DNA from: Sphingomonas panni
GTDB taxonomy: Bacteria > Pseudomonadota > Alphaproteobacteria > Sphingomonadales > Sphingomonadaceae
Direction: 5' to 3'
Length of the DNA: 64,000 nucleotides
NCBI RefSeq assembly: GCF_022664435.1
Contig: NZ_JAKREU010000012.1
Coordinates: 37,936 to 101,935 of the forward strand
Under the pieces are notes generated by a model that worked only from the letters and a program-made list of their open reading frames with translations, had not been told where the DNA came from and did not search any database. Shown here in pieces: positions 24,758 to 32,726 of the stretch. The stretch's first letter is position 1, and every line of letters begins with the position of its first letter. The position numbers and the translations under genes were made by a program.

Positions 24758-25645
24758 ATGATAGTCGGCGCGAGGCCTCGTTCTAAGCAGATCATTATCG
24801 AGGTTTGGAAGCCTCTCACGATCCTGTTCGTGTGGGACGTGGCGGTGACGGCATTCCACATGATGACCCCGATCAAGGAACCGCCTTTGCCGACGGCGCT
24901 GTTTGGCACTGCCATCGCGCTCTTCATGGGGTTTCGGACCAACGCTGCTTATGCTCGCTGGTGGGAAGCGCGAACCCTTTGGGGCGCGCTCATCAATGCG
25001 TCGCGCAGCCTGGCTAGGATCACACGCAGCCTGACCAAGGGAGAACCCGAGGGCAGCGAGATGCGGCACAACATCATCCTGCGGCAGATCGCCTTCGCGC
25101 ACTCGATGCGCTGCCAGCTTCGCCGACAGTCGCCCTATGAAGAGATTGGCCGGATCGCTGGAACGGACGTCGCCGATATGGCGGTCGCTCGCCTGAACCC
25201 TGCGAACGCACTCTTGGAGGACATATCGGGCATCTACGCCGACGCGCTCGCGGAAGGTCGGATCACCGAAATCCAGCAGGCGACTGTAGAGCGCGTCCTG
25301 ATCGACATCGCCAATGCGCAGGGCGGCATGGAGCGGATCAAGAACACGCCGCTGCCCAATGGCTTTCGGTTCTTTCCGAACCTCTTCACGCGCGTGTTCT
25401 GCGTGCTGCTCCCGATTGCGCTGGTCGAATCCCTGGGGCTCGCCACGCCGATCGGATCGACGCTGATCGGACTCGTCTTCCTTGCGGTGCTGAGCATCGG
25501 CGAGGATCTGACTGATCCGTTCGCCAATAGCGTCCACGATGTCCCGCTCACGGCCATGTGCCGCACGATCGAGATCGACCTTCTTCAGACGGCTGGACTG
25601 CCAGCCCCTGAGCCGGTGACGCCCGATCACGGCGTGCTGTGGTGA
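24758..25645 (+). CDS. Bestrophin-like membrane channel
   Basis: A 295-aa membrane protein. TM1 ILFVWDVAVTAF, TM2 LFGTAIALFMGFRTNAAYARWWEARTLWG, and the later pair FPNLFTRVFCVLLPIALVESLGLATPIGSTLIGLVFLAVLSIGEDLTDPF are the landmarks of bacterial bestrophins (FRTN.AY.RWWE.R..W and the acidic EDL..PF near the end). Family members form pentameric ion channels. In this metal cluster a role in charge balance or metal uptake is possible but unproven. It follows fliE by 31 bp. Confidence 0.85.
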   Translation: MIVGARPRSKQIIIEVWKPLTILFVWDVAVTAFHMMTPIKEPPLPTALFGTAIALFMGFRTNAAYARWWEARTLWGALINASRSLARITRSLTKGEPEGSEMRHNIILRQIAFAHSMRCQLRRQSPYEEIGRIAGTDVADMAVARLNPANALLEDISGIYADALAEGRITEIQQATVERVLIDIANAQGGMERIKNTPLPNGFRFFPNLFTRVFCVLLPIALVESLGLATPIGSTLIGLVFLAVLSIGEDLTDPFANSVHDVPLTAMCRTIEIDLLQTAGLPAPEPVTPDHGVLW

Positions 25646-25650
25646 GGGCG

Positions 25651-26034
25651 ATGCACGCCGTGCGGCACCTGCCTGGCCTGACAGCCGCGCGCATCGGCGC
25701 CGTTCTGTTCGCGGGTATGGTCGTAGGGGCGTGCAATCCCGCGCCGAGCGGACCGACTGAGCCGGCGCATGAAAAGCATCTGACGCCCCGATTGATTGCG
25801 CAACGCATCATGTATTGCGACGACGGATCGCGCGCCGATGTCGACTTCATCGACGACGGCCTGAAAATGGCTGTCACCTGGCTGCCCAGGGGCAGAACTG
25901 AGATCCTGCGCGCGCAACGTACTGGCGAGGAATTTCGCGGCGACCGGTCGCGGGCAGTCGTGGCCGGCGGGTCGATCGCCTTCACGCAGCGCGGGAAGAT
26001 CCGCGTCTGTCATCGAACCCCGGAGGAATCATAG
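25651..26034 (+). CDS. Small lipoprotein, unknown function
   Basis: A 127-aa protein starting MHAVRHLPGLTAARIGAVLF, with lipobox VVGACNPAP near residue 30. The mature part has IMYCDDGSRADVDFIDDGLKMAV and RGKIRVCHR, the same plan as the lipoprotein at 23965: a Cys-D-G turn early and one Cys close to the C-terminus, so a MliC-like fold is likely. The preceding bestrophin stop lies 6 bp upstream, and the ZIP gene starts 4 bp downstream. Confidence 0.55.
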   Translation: MHAVRHLPGLTAARIGAVLFAGMVVGACNPAPSGPTEPAHEKHLTPRLIAQRIMYCDDGSRADVDFIDDGLKMAVTWLPRGRTEILRAQRTGEEFRGDRSRAVVAGGSIAFTQRGKIRVCHRTPEES

Positions 26035-26037
26035 GAT

Positions 26038-26724
26038 ATGCAGGCATTGCTGTACACGCTTGCGCCTGTGCTGGCGGTCGTGCTCGGCGCGATCATCGCG
26101 AGCCGGACCAAATTAAATCCTGGCGTCGTGGCGGGCCTCCAGCATCTCGCTGCCGGCGTCGTGTTTGCGGCGGCAGCGACTGAAATCCTGCCGCAGGTCA
26201 AGCATGAGGCTTCACCTAGCGCTACGTTGATCGGCGGGGCGGCGGGCGTTGCGACGATGCTGGGTCTCAAGGCTTTCGAGGCCCGCTTCAAGGGGCCAAT
26301 GGCACTGCTCGCCGCGATCGGCATTGACATTCTGGTCGATGGTCTGGTGCTCGGCCTCGCGTTCGTCGCGGGTGAGAAGGCGGGATTTCTGCTGACGATC
26401 GCGCTGACGCTCGAAGTGCTCTTCCTTGGTCTGACACTGACCGACGAGCTGGCGGAAACCTATCGCTCGCGCCTGCGCATCATCGTGACTGTGTCGGCAT
26501 TGGCGCTGCTGCTGCCGATCGGCGCACTCGCGGCTGTTCCTGTCGCCACGCTCTCACCGGTAATGGTCGCTGGCTTCCTGAGTTTTGGTCTGATGGCGCT
26601 GCTCTACCTCGTCACGGAAGAGCTGCTGGTCGAGGCGCACGAGAAGCCTGACACCCCACTCATCAGCTCGATGTTCTTCGTGGGATTCCTTGCCCTGCTG
26701 ACGCTTGAGGAGATCATGGGATGA
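26038..26724 (+). CDS. ZIP-family metal transporter
   Basis: A 228-aa membrane protein with about eight hydrophobic segments. HLAAGVVFAAAATEILPQV in TM2 and DILVDGLVLGLAF in TM4 match the ZIP metal-binding helices, with Asp replacing His in the TM4 signature; EELLVEAHEK fits TM5. ZIP proteins move Zn, Fe or other divalent ions into the cytoplasm. The DxxxDG variant is seen in a divergent bacterial subgroup for which substrate and even direction are uncertain. The stop overlaps the CDF start (ATGA). Confidence 0.75.
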   Translation: MQALLYTLAPVLAVVLGAIIASRTKLNPGVVAGLQHLAAGVVFAAAATEILPQVKHEASPSATLIGGAAGVATMLGLKAFEARFKGPMALLAAIGIDILVDGLVLGLAFVAGEKAGFLLTIALTLEVLFLGLTLTDELAETYRSRLRIIVTVSALALLLPIGALAAVPVATLSPVMVAGFLSFGLMALLYLVTEELLVEAHEKPDTPLISSMFFVGFLALLTLEEIMG

Positions 26725-27329
26725 TTTCGAGCAACGACAACAATGGCGGGCAAGAGCGTCGCACACTTTGGATCGTCCTGCTGCTGAACGCGGCGATCGC
26801 GGGGGGTTTCTTCGTCTCAGGATTTTTCGCGGACTCGAGCGCTCTGATCGCCAACGGCGTCGACAACCTGTCCGATACGGCCGTGTATGCGCTGAGCCTT
26901 GTGGCGCTCACCCGGGGCCAGACGTGGAAGACACGCGCCGCGGTCGCTTCGGGCGTCATGCTGCTGATCTTCGCGGGCGGCATCCTGATCGACGTTGGCC
27001 GGCGCTACCTTCAAGGCAGCGAACCGATCGGACCGACGATGATGGTCATGTCGGCGATTGCCGGTGTCGTGAATTACCTCTGCCTGCGGCTGCTTCAGCG
27101 CCTCAAGGATCCGGACGTCAATCTCCGGGCCGCCACCACCTTCAGCTTCAACGACTTCATTTCCAACGGCGGCATCCTGATCGCCGGCGTGCTGGTGTTG
27201 TGGCTGGGCACCAACTGGCCGGACCTGCTGGTCGGCTTCGCCACCGCCATCATCGCCATCAAGGGCGGTGTCGAAATCCTGCGCGATGCGCGCGCCGAAA
27301 CCAAGAAAAGCGAAAGGAGGTCGTCATGA
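26721..27329 (+). CDS. Cation diffusion facilitator, membrane domain only
   Basis: A 202-aa CDF-like protein with six membrane segments. The two metal-site helices are clear: GVDNLSDTAVYAL in TM2 and SFNDFISNGGILIAG in TM5, giving the D/N-xxx-D and N-D-xxx-N pairs. The usual C-terminal cytoplasmic domain is missing; the protein stops just after TM6. Such short CDFs are known in bacteria. It would export Zn/Co/Cd/Fe by proton antiport. The gene overlaps both neighbours, sitting between a ZIP gene and a P-type ATPase gene. Confidence 0.85.
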   Translation: MISSNDNNGGQERRTLWIVLLLNAAIAGGFFVSGFFADSSALIANGVDNLSDTAVYALSLVALTRGQTWKTRAAVASGVMLLIFAGGILIDVGRRYLQGSEPIGPTMMVMSAIAGVVNYLCLRLLQRLKDPDVNLRAATTFSFNDFISNGGILIAGVLVLWLGTNWPDLLVGFATAIIAIKGGVEILRDARAETKKSERRSS

Positions 27330-29827
27330 ACGACAAGCTCGAACTCGATATTCCAGTGCTGTTGCCGGACCTGCCTGATGCGGCCGATGCCTGCCTGGAC
27401 CGTCTTGTGTCGACCCTATCCAAGCGCGAAGGCGTGGAGCGGGCGCATGTGATCTGCCTCGACGGCGACACGCCGGCGGCGCTGTGCATCCATTTCGATG
27501 CTGCCAAGCTGCCGCTGCCGCGCGTGCGCGAGATGGTGCGCGCCGCGGGCGCCGAGATCACCGACCGCTATGGCCATGCAATCTGGCAGGTTACAGGTAT
27601 CAATCACGAGCGTCGGGCACGCACCGTCAGCGATGCGCTGTGCGCCTTGCCCGGCGTGGTCCAGGCAAGCGCCAGCACCAGCGGCTCGGTTCGGGTCGAG
27701 TATGATCGACGCGAAACCACCGAAGAGGAGGTCCGCGCCGCACTTGGCAAGCTGAAGGTCGGTGTGGGCAAGCGGGTCGCGGCCGACGACCATGCCGGCC
27801 ACGACCACGGGCCGGGGGGCCACGGCATGAGCGAGGAGAAGCACGGTCCCGGCGATGGCCACGACCATAGCCATGCCGAGTTTCTTGGCCCCAACACCGA
27901 GCTGATCTTCGCGCTCGCCTGCGGCGCGCTGCTGGGGATCGGCTATGCGATCGAGAGGCTAGTTGCCGGCGCACCGGAGTGGCTGCCGACCGCCTGCTAC
28001 ATCACAGCCTACTTTTTCGGCGGATTCTTCACGCTGCGCGAGGCGATCGATAACCTTCGGATGAAGAAGTTCGAGATCGACACGCTGATGTTGGTCGCTG
28101 CCGCCGGCGCCGCTGCGCTGGGCGCATGGGCCGAAGGCGCGCTGCTGCTGTTCCTGTTCAGCCTTGGTCACGCGCTCGAGCATTACGCGATGGGTCGCGC
28201 CAAGAAGGCGATCGAGGCGCTGGCGAAGCTCGCCCCGGAAACCGCGACCGTGCGTCGCGACGGGGAAACTAGCGAAATCCCTGTCGAACAGATGGTCGTC
28301 GGGGACATCGCCATCGTGCGCCCGAATGAGCGCCTGCCCGCCGACGGCTTCGTCATCAAGGGCACGAGCGCGATCAACCAGGCCCCGGTGACGGGTGAAA
28401 GCATCCCGGTCGACAAGGTGCCGGTCGCCGACGCTGCGGCGGCACGCGCAAAGCCCGATGCGGTGGACGCGGAAAGCCGGGTTTTTGCCGGTACGATCAA
28501 CGGCGGCGGCGCGATCGAGATCGAGGTGACGCGCCGTTCCAACGAAAGCGCACTCGCCAAGGTCGTGAAGATGGTGAGCGAAGCGGAGACGCAGAAGTCG
28601 CCGACGCAGCGCTTCACCGATCGGTTTGAGCGGATCTTCGTGCCTGCTGTCCTGATCCTGTCGGTGCTCCTGCTCTTCGCATGGGTGGTCGTCGACGAGC
28701 CGTTCCGCGACAGCTTCTATCGCGCGATGGCGGTACTGGTTGCGGCAAGCCCGTGCGCGCTCGCCATCGCAACGCCGAGCGCTGTCCTGTCTGGCGTTGC
28801 CCGTGCAGCGCGGGGCGGCGTGCTCGTGAAGGGCGGTGCACCGCTCGAAAACCTCGGGTCGCTCAAGGCGATTGCTTTCGACAAGACGGGCACGCTGACC
28901 GAAGGTCGTCCGCGCATCACCGATGTCGTGCCCGTCGATGGCGCCGACGAAGGCGAGCTGCTGGCGCTGGCCGTCGCTGTCGAAGCGTTGAGCGACCATC
29001 CTCTGGCCCAAGCGATCGTCAAGGACGGCCGCGAACGACTGAACGATCGTGCCGTGCCGACTGCCGGCGACCTCAAGAGCCTGACCGGTCGGGGCGTCAC
29101 CGCGAGCGTGGATGGCGAGACGGTCTGGATCGGCAAGGCCGAGATGTTCGGGAGTGAGGGCATTCCGGCGCTGGGGCAGGGGGCACAGGACGCGATCGCG
29201 AAACTGCGCGAGAACGGTCGCACGACGATGGTGGTCCGCAAGGGGGACCGCGACCTGGGCGCGATCGGCCTGATGGACACGCCCCGCGAAGCGGCAAAGA
29301 CCGCGCTACGCCGGCTGCACGAAATGGGCGTATCGCGGATGATAATGATCTCTGGCGACCACCAGAAAGTCGCCGAAGCGATCGCCAACGATGTCGGGAT
29401 CGACGAGGCGTGGGGCGACCTCATGCCCGAAGACAAGGTTGCCGCGATCAAGAAACTCGCCGGCGAAGACAAGGTCGCAATGGTGGGTGACGGCGTGAAC
29501 GATGCCCCGGCGATGGCAAGCGCCACGGTCGGCATTGCGATGGGCGCGGCGGGGTCGGACGTTGCGCTAGAAACGGCCGACGTGGCGCTAATGGCCGACG
29601 ATCTGGCGCACTTACCGTTCGCGGTGGGCCTAAGCCGGCATACGCGTGGAATCATCCGGCAGAACGTCTTCGTCAGCCTGGGTGTCGTCGCCTTCCTCGT
29701 TCCTGCGACCATCCTTGGCCTCGGCATTGGGCCAGCGGTGGCGGTTCATGAGGGATCAACGCTGCTTGTTGTCGTCAACGCGCTCAGGCTGCTCGCCTAC
29801 CGCGATCCGGCGGGGAAGGCGGCATGA
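27326..29827 (+). CDS. P1B-4-like heavy-metal-transporting P-type ATPase with His-rich N-terminus
   Basis: An 833-aa P1B ATPase; start ATG has AAAGGAGG ahead and overlaps the CDF stop. Catalytic Asp519 is in DKTGTLTEG, GDGVNDAPAMA follows later. The metal-site motif in the membrane is Ser475-Pro476-Cys477 (VAASPCALAIATP), and the last helices carry His808-Glu-Gly-Ser-Thr; SPC with HEG(G/S)T is the signature of the P1B-4 group (Co/Zn/Cd/Fe export). The N-terminal ~150 residues look like two heavy-metal-associated folds that lack their CxxC, followed by a His-rich stretch (about 12 His in 40 residues around DDHAGHDHG). That N-terminal arrangement is unusual for P1B-4. Confidence 0.88.
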   Translation: MNDKLELDIPVLLPDLPDAADACLDRLVSTLSKREGVERAHVICLDGDTPAALCIHFDAAKLPLPRVREMVRAAGAEITDRYGHAIWQVTGINHERRARTVSDALCALPGVVQASASTSGSVRVEYDRRETTEEEVRAALGKLKVGVGKRVAADDHAGHDHGPGGHGMSEEKHGPGDGHDHSHAEFLGPNTELIFALACGALLGIGYAIERLVAGAPEWLPTACYITAYFFGGFFTLREAIDNLRMKKFEIDTLMLVAAAGAAALGAWAEGALLLFLFSLGHALEHYAMGRAKKAIEALAKLAPETATVRRDGETSEIPVEQMVVGDIAIVRPNERLPADGFVIKGTSAINQAPVTGESIPVDKVPVADAAAARAKPDAVDAESRVFAGTINGGGAIEIEVTRRSNESALAKVVKMVSEAETQKSPTQRFTDRFERIFVPAVLILSVLLLFAWVVVDEPFRDSFYRAMAVLVAASPCALAIATPSAVLSGVARAARGGVLVKGGAPLENLGSLKAIAFDKTGTLTEGRPRITDVVPVDGADEGELLALAVAVEALSDHPLAQAIVKDGRERLNDRAVPTAGDLKSLTGRGVTASVDGETVWIGKAEMFGSEGIPALGQGAQDAIAKLRENGRTTMVVRKGDRDLGAIGLMDTPREAAKTALRRLHEMGVSRMIMISGDHQKVAEAIANDVGIDEAWGDLMPEDKVAAIKKLAGEDKVAMVGDGVNDAPAMASATVGIAMGAAGSDVALETADVALMADDLAHLPFAVGLSRHTRGIIRQNVFVSLGVVAFLVPATILGLGIGPAVAVHEGSTLLVVVNALRLLAYRDPAGKAA

Positions 29828-29885
29828 AAACGCCCCCCATCAAGCCTGACAGGATCGCTGACGCAGTTTAAGGGAGATAATCTCA

Positions 29886-30266
29886 GTGAAGCCAACGTAT
29901 CTTTTAGCAACCGTCGCTATATGCGCCCTCGGCGCAGGATGCTCACCTTCCATATTAAACGATCGTATAAAAATTACTAGATATCCAAACATGCTTGTTT
30001 CATCAAATATATATGCCAAAGGCAGCGGAATTATACTGATCGGCAACGTCAGTCACTCCATTGGACACTATCCAACTCACGGATATATGAAAGCCTGTGC
30101 TACGTGGTATTCAGGAAACCGCGAGTGCAAAGAGAGATTTGTCCTCATGACTGACAGTTCTCGCCGACGTGAAATTCCATTCAAATTTGGGTTCAATGGG
30201 TCACCCGATCAACTGATGAGCATGGAACTAGAATTTATCAGGCCCGAGAAGTCTCGCCCCCAATAG
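29886..30266 (+). CDS. AT-rich small lipoprotein, unknown
   Basis: A 126-aa protein with GTG start, AAGGGAG ahead, and signal ATVAICALGAGCSPSI with lipobox Cys near 19. The mature part (NDRIKITRYPNMLVSSNIYAK, then CATWYSGNRECKERF) fits no family I know. Its base composition is clearly more AT-rich than all neighbours (codons such as AAA, TTA, ATA, AAT are frequent), which marks it as a recent acquisition. It interrupts the otherwise tightly packed metal cluster. Confidence 0.6.
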   Translation: MKPTYLLATVAICALGAGCSPSILNDRIKITRYPNMLVSSNIYAKGSGIILIGNVSHSIGHYPTHGYMKACATWYSGNRECKERFVLMTDSSRRREIPFKFGFNGSPDQLMSMELEFIRPEKSRPQ

Positions 30267-30350
30267 GCTCTGTCGATTTGCCGTCGGCCTCGCCGACGAA
30301 AAGAACGAGGATCGGGGCAACCAGATTGCCGCTTCTGGGCAGGGGAAGGC

Positions 30351-30806
30351 ATGTTTCAAAGCTCGTGGATCGAAATAGCTACCCATATTGTCAGTCTCGC
30401 CATCGCCTATGGGCTCGCCCTTCCTGTTGGCTGGGATCGCGAGAAGGACGCCCGCAGCGCAGGCATCCGCACATTCCCGTTGGTGGCCATCGCCAGTTGC
30501 GGCTTCGTGCTGGTGGGCATCGCGATCCTCGGCCGCACGTCTCCAGCGCAAGCCAGGTTGCTCGAAGGTCTGATTACGGGCGTCGGCTTCATCGGGGGCG
30601 GCGCGATTCTGAAGAAGGGCGACAAGGCGTCAGGTACGGCGACGGCGGCCAGTCTGTGGGCGACTGGGGCACTCGGCGCGGCCGTGGGCTACGGCCTATA
30701 CGACATCGCCTTCATCCTGAGCGCCACCACCTTCCTCACCCTGCGCTGTTCTCGTCCGCTCAAGCGCGCCACCAATGGCGACGTCGGCACCTCGGCGAGC
30801 CCATGA
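30351..30806 (+). CDS. MgtC/SapB-family membrane protein
   Basis: A 151-aa protein with four membrane segments: LAIAYGLALPVGWDREKDARSAGIRTFPLVAIASCGF contains the conserved GWDRE......AGIRT motif of MgtC, followed by GLITGVGFIGGGAILKKGD and the TAASLWATGALGAAVGYGLY motif. MgtC proteins modulate the F-type ATPase and help growth at low Mg2+; others work with metal stress. The C-terminal soluble domain of long MgtC proteins is absent. The next gene starts in its stop codon (ATGA). Confidence 0.9.
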   Translation: MFQSSWIEIATHIVSLAIAYGLALPVGWDREKDARSAGIRTFPLVAIASCGFVLVGIAILGRTSPAQARLLEGLITGVGFIGGGAILKKGDKASGTATAASLWATGALGAAVGYGLYDIAFILSATTFLTLRCSRPLKRATNGDVGTSASP

Positions 30807-31282
30807 CGAGCCCTTGGGCGAGCCGATGGACGCGGCCTGTGCGATGCCTTACCCGGCGCTGGGCACCGGCGAGGACCATCGCGGCGCGGGACCGCCAACA
30901 TCGCTTGCTGCGCTGGGCGACACTGCTGGAGCGCAATCCCCACCAGATCATCGGCCTGCTGTCCCCCTCGTGGGCGGGCGGTGACGCGCGCAGCACGATG
31001 GTCGATCGGCCGAGCGCGATCGATGTCGCATGGAGCGACGTGGTGCTGCGGGTGATGGGGTTGGCGGGACGATCGCGCGGTGAAGCAAAATCGTTCTTCG
31101 GGTTGTCGGATGCCGAACTGGATCGGATTGCCGCAGGTTCGTGGCGGTGTCCGGTTCGCCCCGCTTGGCAGGTCGCCGTGCGGATCAGGAACGTCGAGTG
31201 TCCGCGCCTGGAAAACCGGATCGTAGGGTCCGTTGTCGCCCTCCTGCTCGTGATTTTCGCCATCTCCTATTGGATCTTCTGA
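30803..31282 (+). CDS. Unrecognised protein with C-terminal membrane anchor
   Basis: A 159-aa protein, start MTSPWASRWTRPVRCLTRRW, rich in Arg at the N-terminus, with one membrane segment at the very end (VGSVVALLLVIFAISYWIF), so it is tail-anchored. Internal stretch RSRGEAKSFFGLSDAELDRIAAGSW looks like a helix pair. I recognise no family. Coupled to mgtC by a 4-bp overlap. Confidence 0.6.
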   Translation: MTSPWASRWTRPVRCLTRRWAPARTIAARDRQHRLLRWATLLERNPHQIIGLLSPSWAGGDARSTMVDRPSAIDVAWSDVVLRVMGLAGRSRGEAKSFFGLSDAELDRIAAGSWRCPVRPAWQVAVRIRNVECPRLENRIVGSVVALLLVIFAISYWIF

Positions 31283-31294
31283 CGAGGCCAGTTT

Positions 31295-31903
31295 GTGTTC
31301 GACATCATAACATCGATCCTCGCGTCACTCGGCGGCTTTGGCGTTTTCCTGTTGATGCTGGCCGAGAACGTCTTTCCGCCGATCCCGTCGGAAGTGATCC
31401 TGCCACTTGCAGGCTACACCGCTGCCCAAGGGCGCGGCTCGCTGTGGGTAGTGGCGATCGCTGGTACCCTCGGATCGGCTACAGGGGCAGTGCTGTGGTA
31501 CTATGCCGGTCGCTGGATCGGCATCGATCGATTGAAGCGCTTTGCGTCCCGCCATGGCCGATGGCTGACGTTGACGCCCGATGAGGTCGATCATGTCGAC
31601 CGCTGGTTCGACCGCTACGGTCGTTGGGCGGTTCTGTTCGGGCGCATGGTCCCGGGGGTCCGGACCCTGATTTCCGTACCCGCTGGGGTCAGCGGGATGC
31701 CCCTTGGCCCATTCTTGGTCTCGACGCTCGCAGGCTCGGCCATATGGACCGTTATCCTCGTGCTGGCGGGCTATGAGCTGGGCGAGCGCTATAGTCAGGT
31801 GGCGAACGTCATCGAACCGGTGAGCAACGCCGTGCTCGCGCTGGCCGTCATCTGGTATCTTTGGCGGGTCGTGATGTTCGGGCGATCAAGAGGTGGCCAT
31901 TAA
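31295..31903 (+). CDS. DedA-family membrane protein
   Basis: A 202-aa protein, GTG start. DedA landmarks: ENVFPPIPSEVILPLAGY near the N-terminus (re-entrant loop with conserved P and E), then GRMVPGVRTLISVPAGVSGMPLGPFL, the F/GR..PG.R......AG...M motif, and SAIWTVILVLAGYELG. DedA proteins act in undecaprenyl phosphate or phospholipid flipping and in membrane-potential and metal tolerance. Stop and next start overlap (TAATG). Confidence 0.9.
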   Translation: MFDIITSILASLGGFGVFLLMLAENVFPPIPSEVILPLAGYTAAQGRGSLWVVAIAGTLGSATGAVLWYYAGRWIGIDRLKRFASRHGRWLTLTPDEVDHVDRWFDRYGRWAVLFGRMVPGVRTLISVPAGVSGMPLGPFLVSTLAGSAIWTVILVLAGYELGERYSQVANVIEPVSNAVLALAVIWYLWRVVMFGRSRGGH

Positions 31904-32124
31904 TGGCTGGCCTGCTGCCCATATTCCCTGCCGGACTTTGGCTCATGGCAGCTTCGATGCTCATCCGCATCACACGTTTCGCACGCGCCTTTAGCTTGAT
32001 CTCTCCGGCCAGCGCCCTCGTTCTCATCAGGTGGGTCGGTAGACTTTACCGCAGCGGGTTTCAGGCATGGCGTCGCAACGGGGGAAAGTGGCGTTGGGCT
32101 GGAATATGGAGAGGATCAACATAA
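31903..32124 (+). CDS. Small membrane protein, 73 aa
   Basis: Starts MAGLLPIFPAGLWLMAASML with AAGAGG a few bases ahead. The first ~45 residues include one long hydrophobic helix, the rest is basic and Trp/Arg-rich (QAWRRNGGKWRWAG). No family recognised. It overlaps the dedA stop by one base and its own stop overlaps the eexN ATG, so it is translated as part of the operon. Confidence 0.5.
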   Translation: MAGLLPIFPAGLWLMAASMLIRITRFARAFSLISPASALVLIRWVGRLYRSGFQAWRRNGGKWRWAGIWRGST

Positions 32125-32366
32125 TGGGGAATAGTAAGCAGTGGGTGGCCATCGCCGCTGCCCTAACGATCATTCTGGCCGGTTGCGGGGTGATTAAGCC
32201 GCGAGATGCGGGTTATTTCCGCTTCCACGCGGACGAGGCGAGACTGGTCGTCACACGCTGCGAGCGGGGTCAGGAAACCGGCCGCGACTGCGAGGCGGCG
32301 GCGCAGGCCGTGGCCGAGCTCGACGCGGCGGCGCGGCGACAGCCCCCTACCCAGTCCAGACGCTGA
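32124..32366 (+). CDS. EexN-like entry-exclusion lipoprotein
   Basis: An 80-aa lipoprotein starting MGNSKQWVAIAAALTIILAG with lipobox LAGCG. The mature part, YFRFHADEARLVVTRCERGQETGRDCEAAAQAVAELDAA, has the EexN plan: DEA..VV..C..G.....DC..A..AV. EexN-type lipoproteins at the inner face of the envelope stop entry of a second copy of the same conjugative plasmid. This supports a plasmid setting, with the relaxase at the window start. It is the last gene of the co-directional run. Confidence 0.65.
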   Translation: MGNSKQWVAIAAALTIILAGCGVIKPRDAGYFRFHADEARLVVTRCERGQETGRDCEAAAQAVAELDAAARRQPPTQSRR

Positions 32367-32684
32367 TGCTCCCGATCGGCTTGCGGCGCGCGGCGAGAAG
32401 CCGCGCGCGTCCCGTATCGCGTCGATCGGCTCACCAGTCATAATGTCGATGGCGTGGCGCAGCGGGATCATGCGGGCCGCCATCGCGTCGCGGTAGCCCC
32501 AGGCATCGGCATAGACGGTCGGCTCGGCCGCCAGATAGGCCATGACGATCAGCATATCGTCGGAAATAACGGCATCGCAGTTGCAGAGGTGGAGGGCAGC
32601 GGCGTGAACGGGTTCACCCCGCGCGCTGGGCGCGTCCATAGGTGTGCCACGTGGCACACCCGTCTTCATCGTTGGAACGTCCAT
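32163..32684 (-). CDS. Doubtful ORF antisense to eexN
   Basis: A frame of 173 aa (ATG 32684, or 32639 for MDAPSARGEPVHAAALHLCN). The N-terminal half (MLIVMAYLAAEPTVYADAWGYRDAMAARMIPL...HAIDIMTGEPIDAIRDAR) reads like real protein and fills the otherwise empty 32367-32684; the C-terminal half lies antisense to eexN and looks like shadow sequence. It follows the broken DUF3800 gene on the same strand, so a small partner gene whose end was lost is possible. Confidence 0.3.
   Translation of the reverse strand: MDVPTMKTGVPRGTPMDAPSARGEPVHAAALHLCNCDAVISDDMLIVMAYLAAEPTVYADAWGYRDAMAARMIPLRHAIDIMTGEPIDAIRDARGFSPRAASRSGASASGLGRGLSPRRRVELGHGLRRRLAVAAGFLTPLAACDDQSRLVRVEAEITRISRLNHPATGQNDR
32641..32660. 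repeat. Perfect 20-bp palindrome centred on CACGTG
   Basis: GGTGTGCCAC followed by its exact complement. The inner 16 bp (TGTGCCAC/GTGGCACA) match the consensus chromosomal parS at 12 of 16 positions. It lies just upstream of an ATG on the minus strand (32639). Confidence 0.5.
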
Positions 32685-32726
32685 CCGACCCGGCTGAGCG
32701 ATATGCCGGAGGAATGACCTGCCGGA

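Noticed and set aside
26705..27325. N-terminal extension of the P-type ATPase frame by 207 codons
   Set aside because: It overlaps the CDF gene in another frame, and the ATG at 27326 has an excellent ribosome site.
30278..30802. Upstream in-frame extension of the 159-aa gene at 30803
   Set aside because: It overlaps mgtC in another frame and consists of reversed Arg/His-rich shadow sequence; the ATGA overlap start is preferred.
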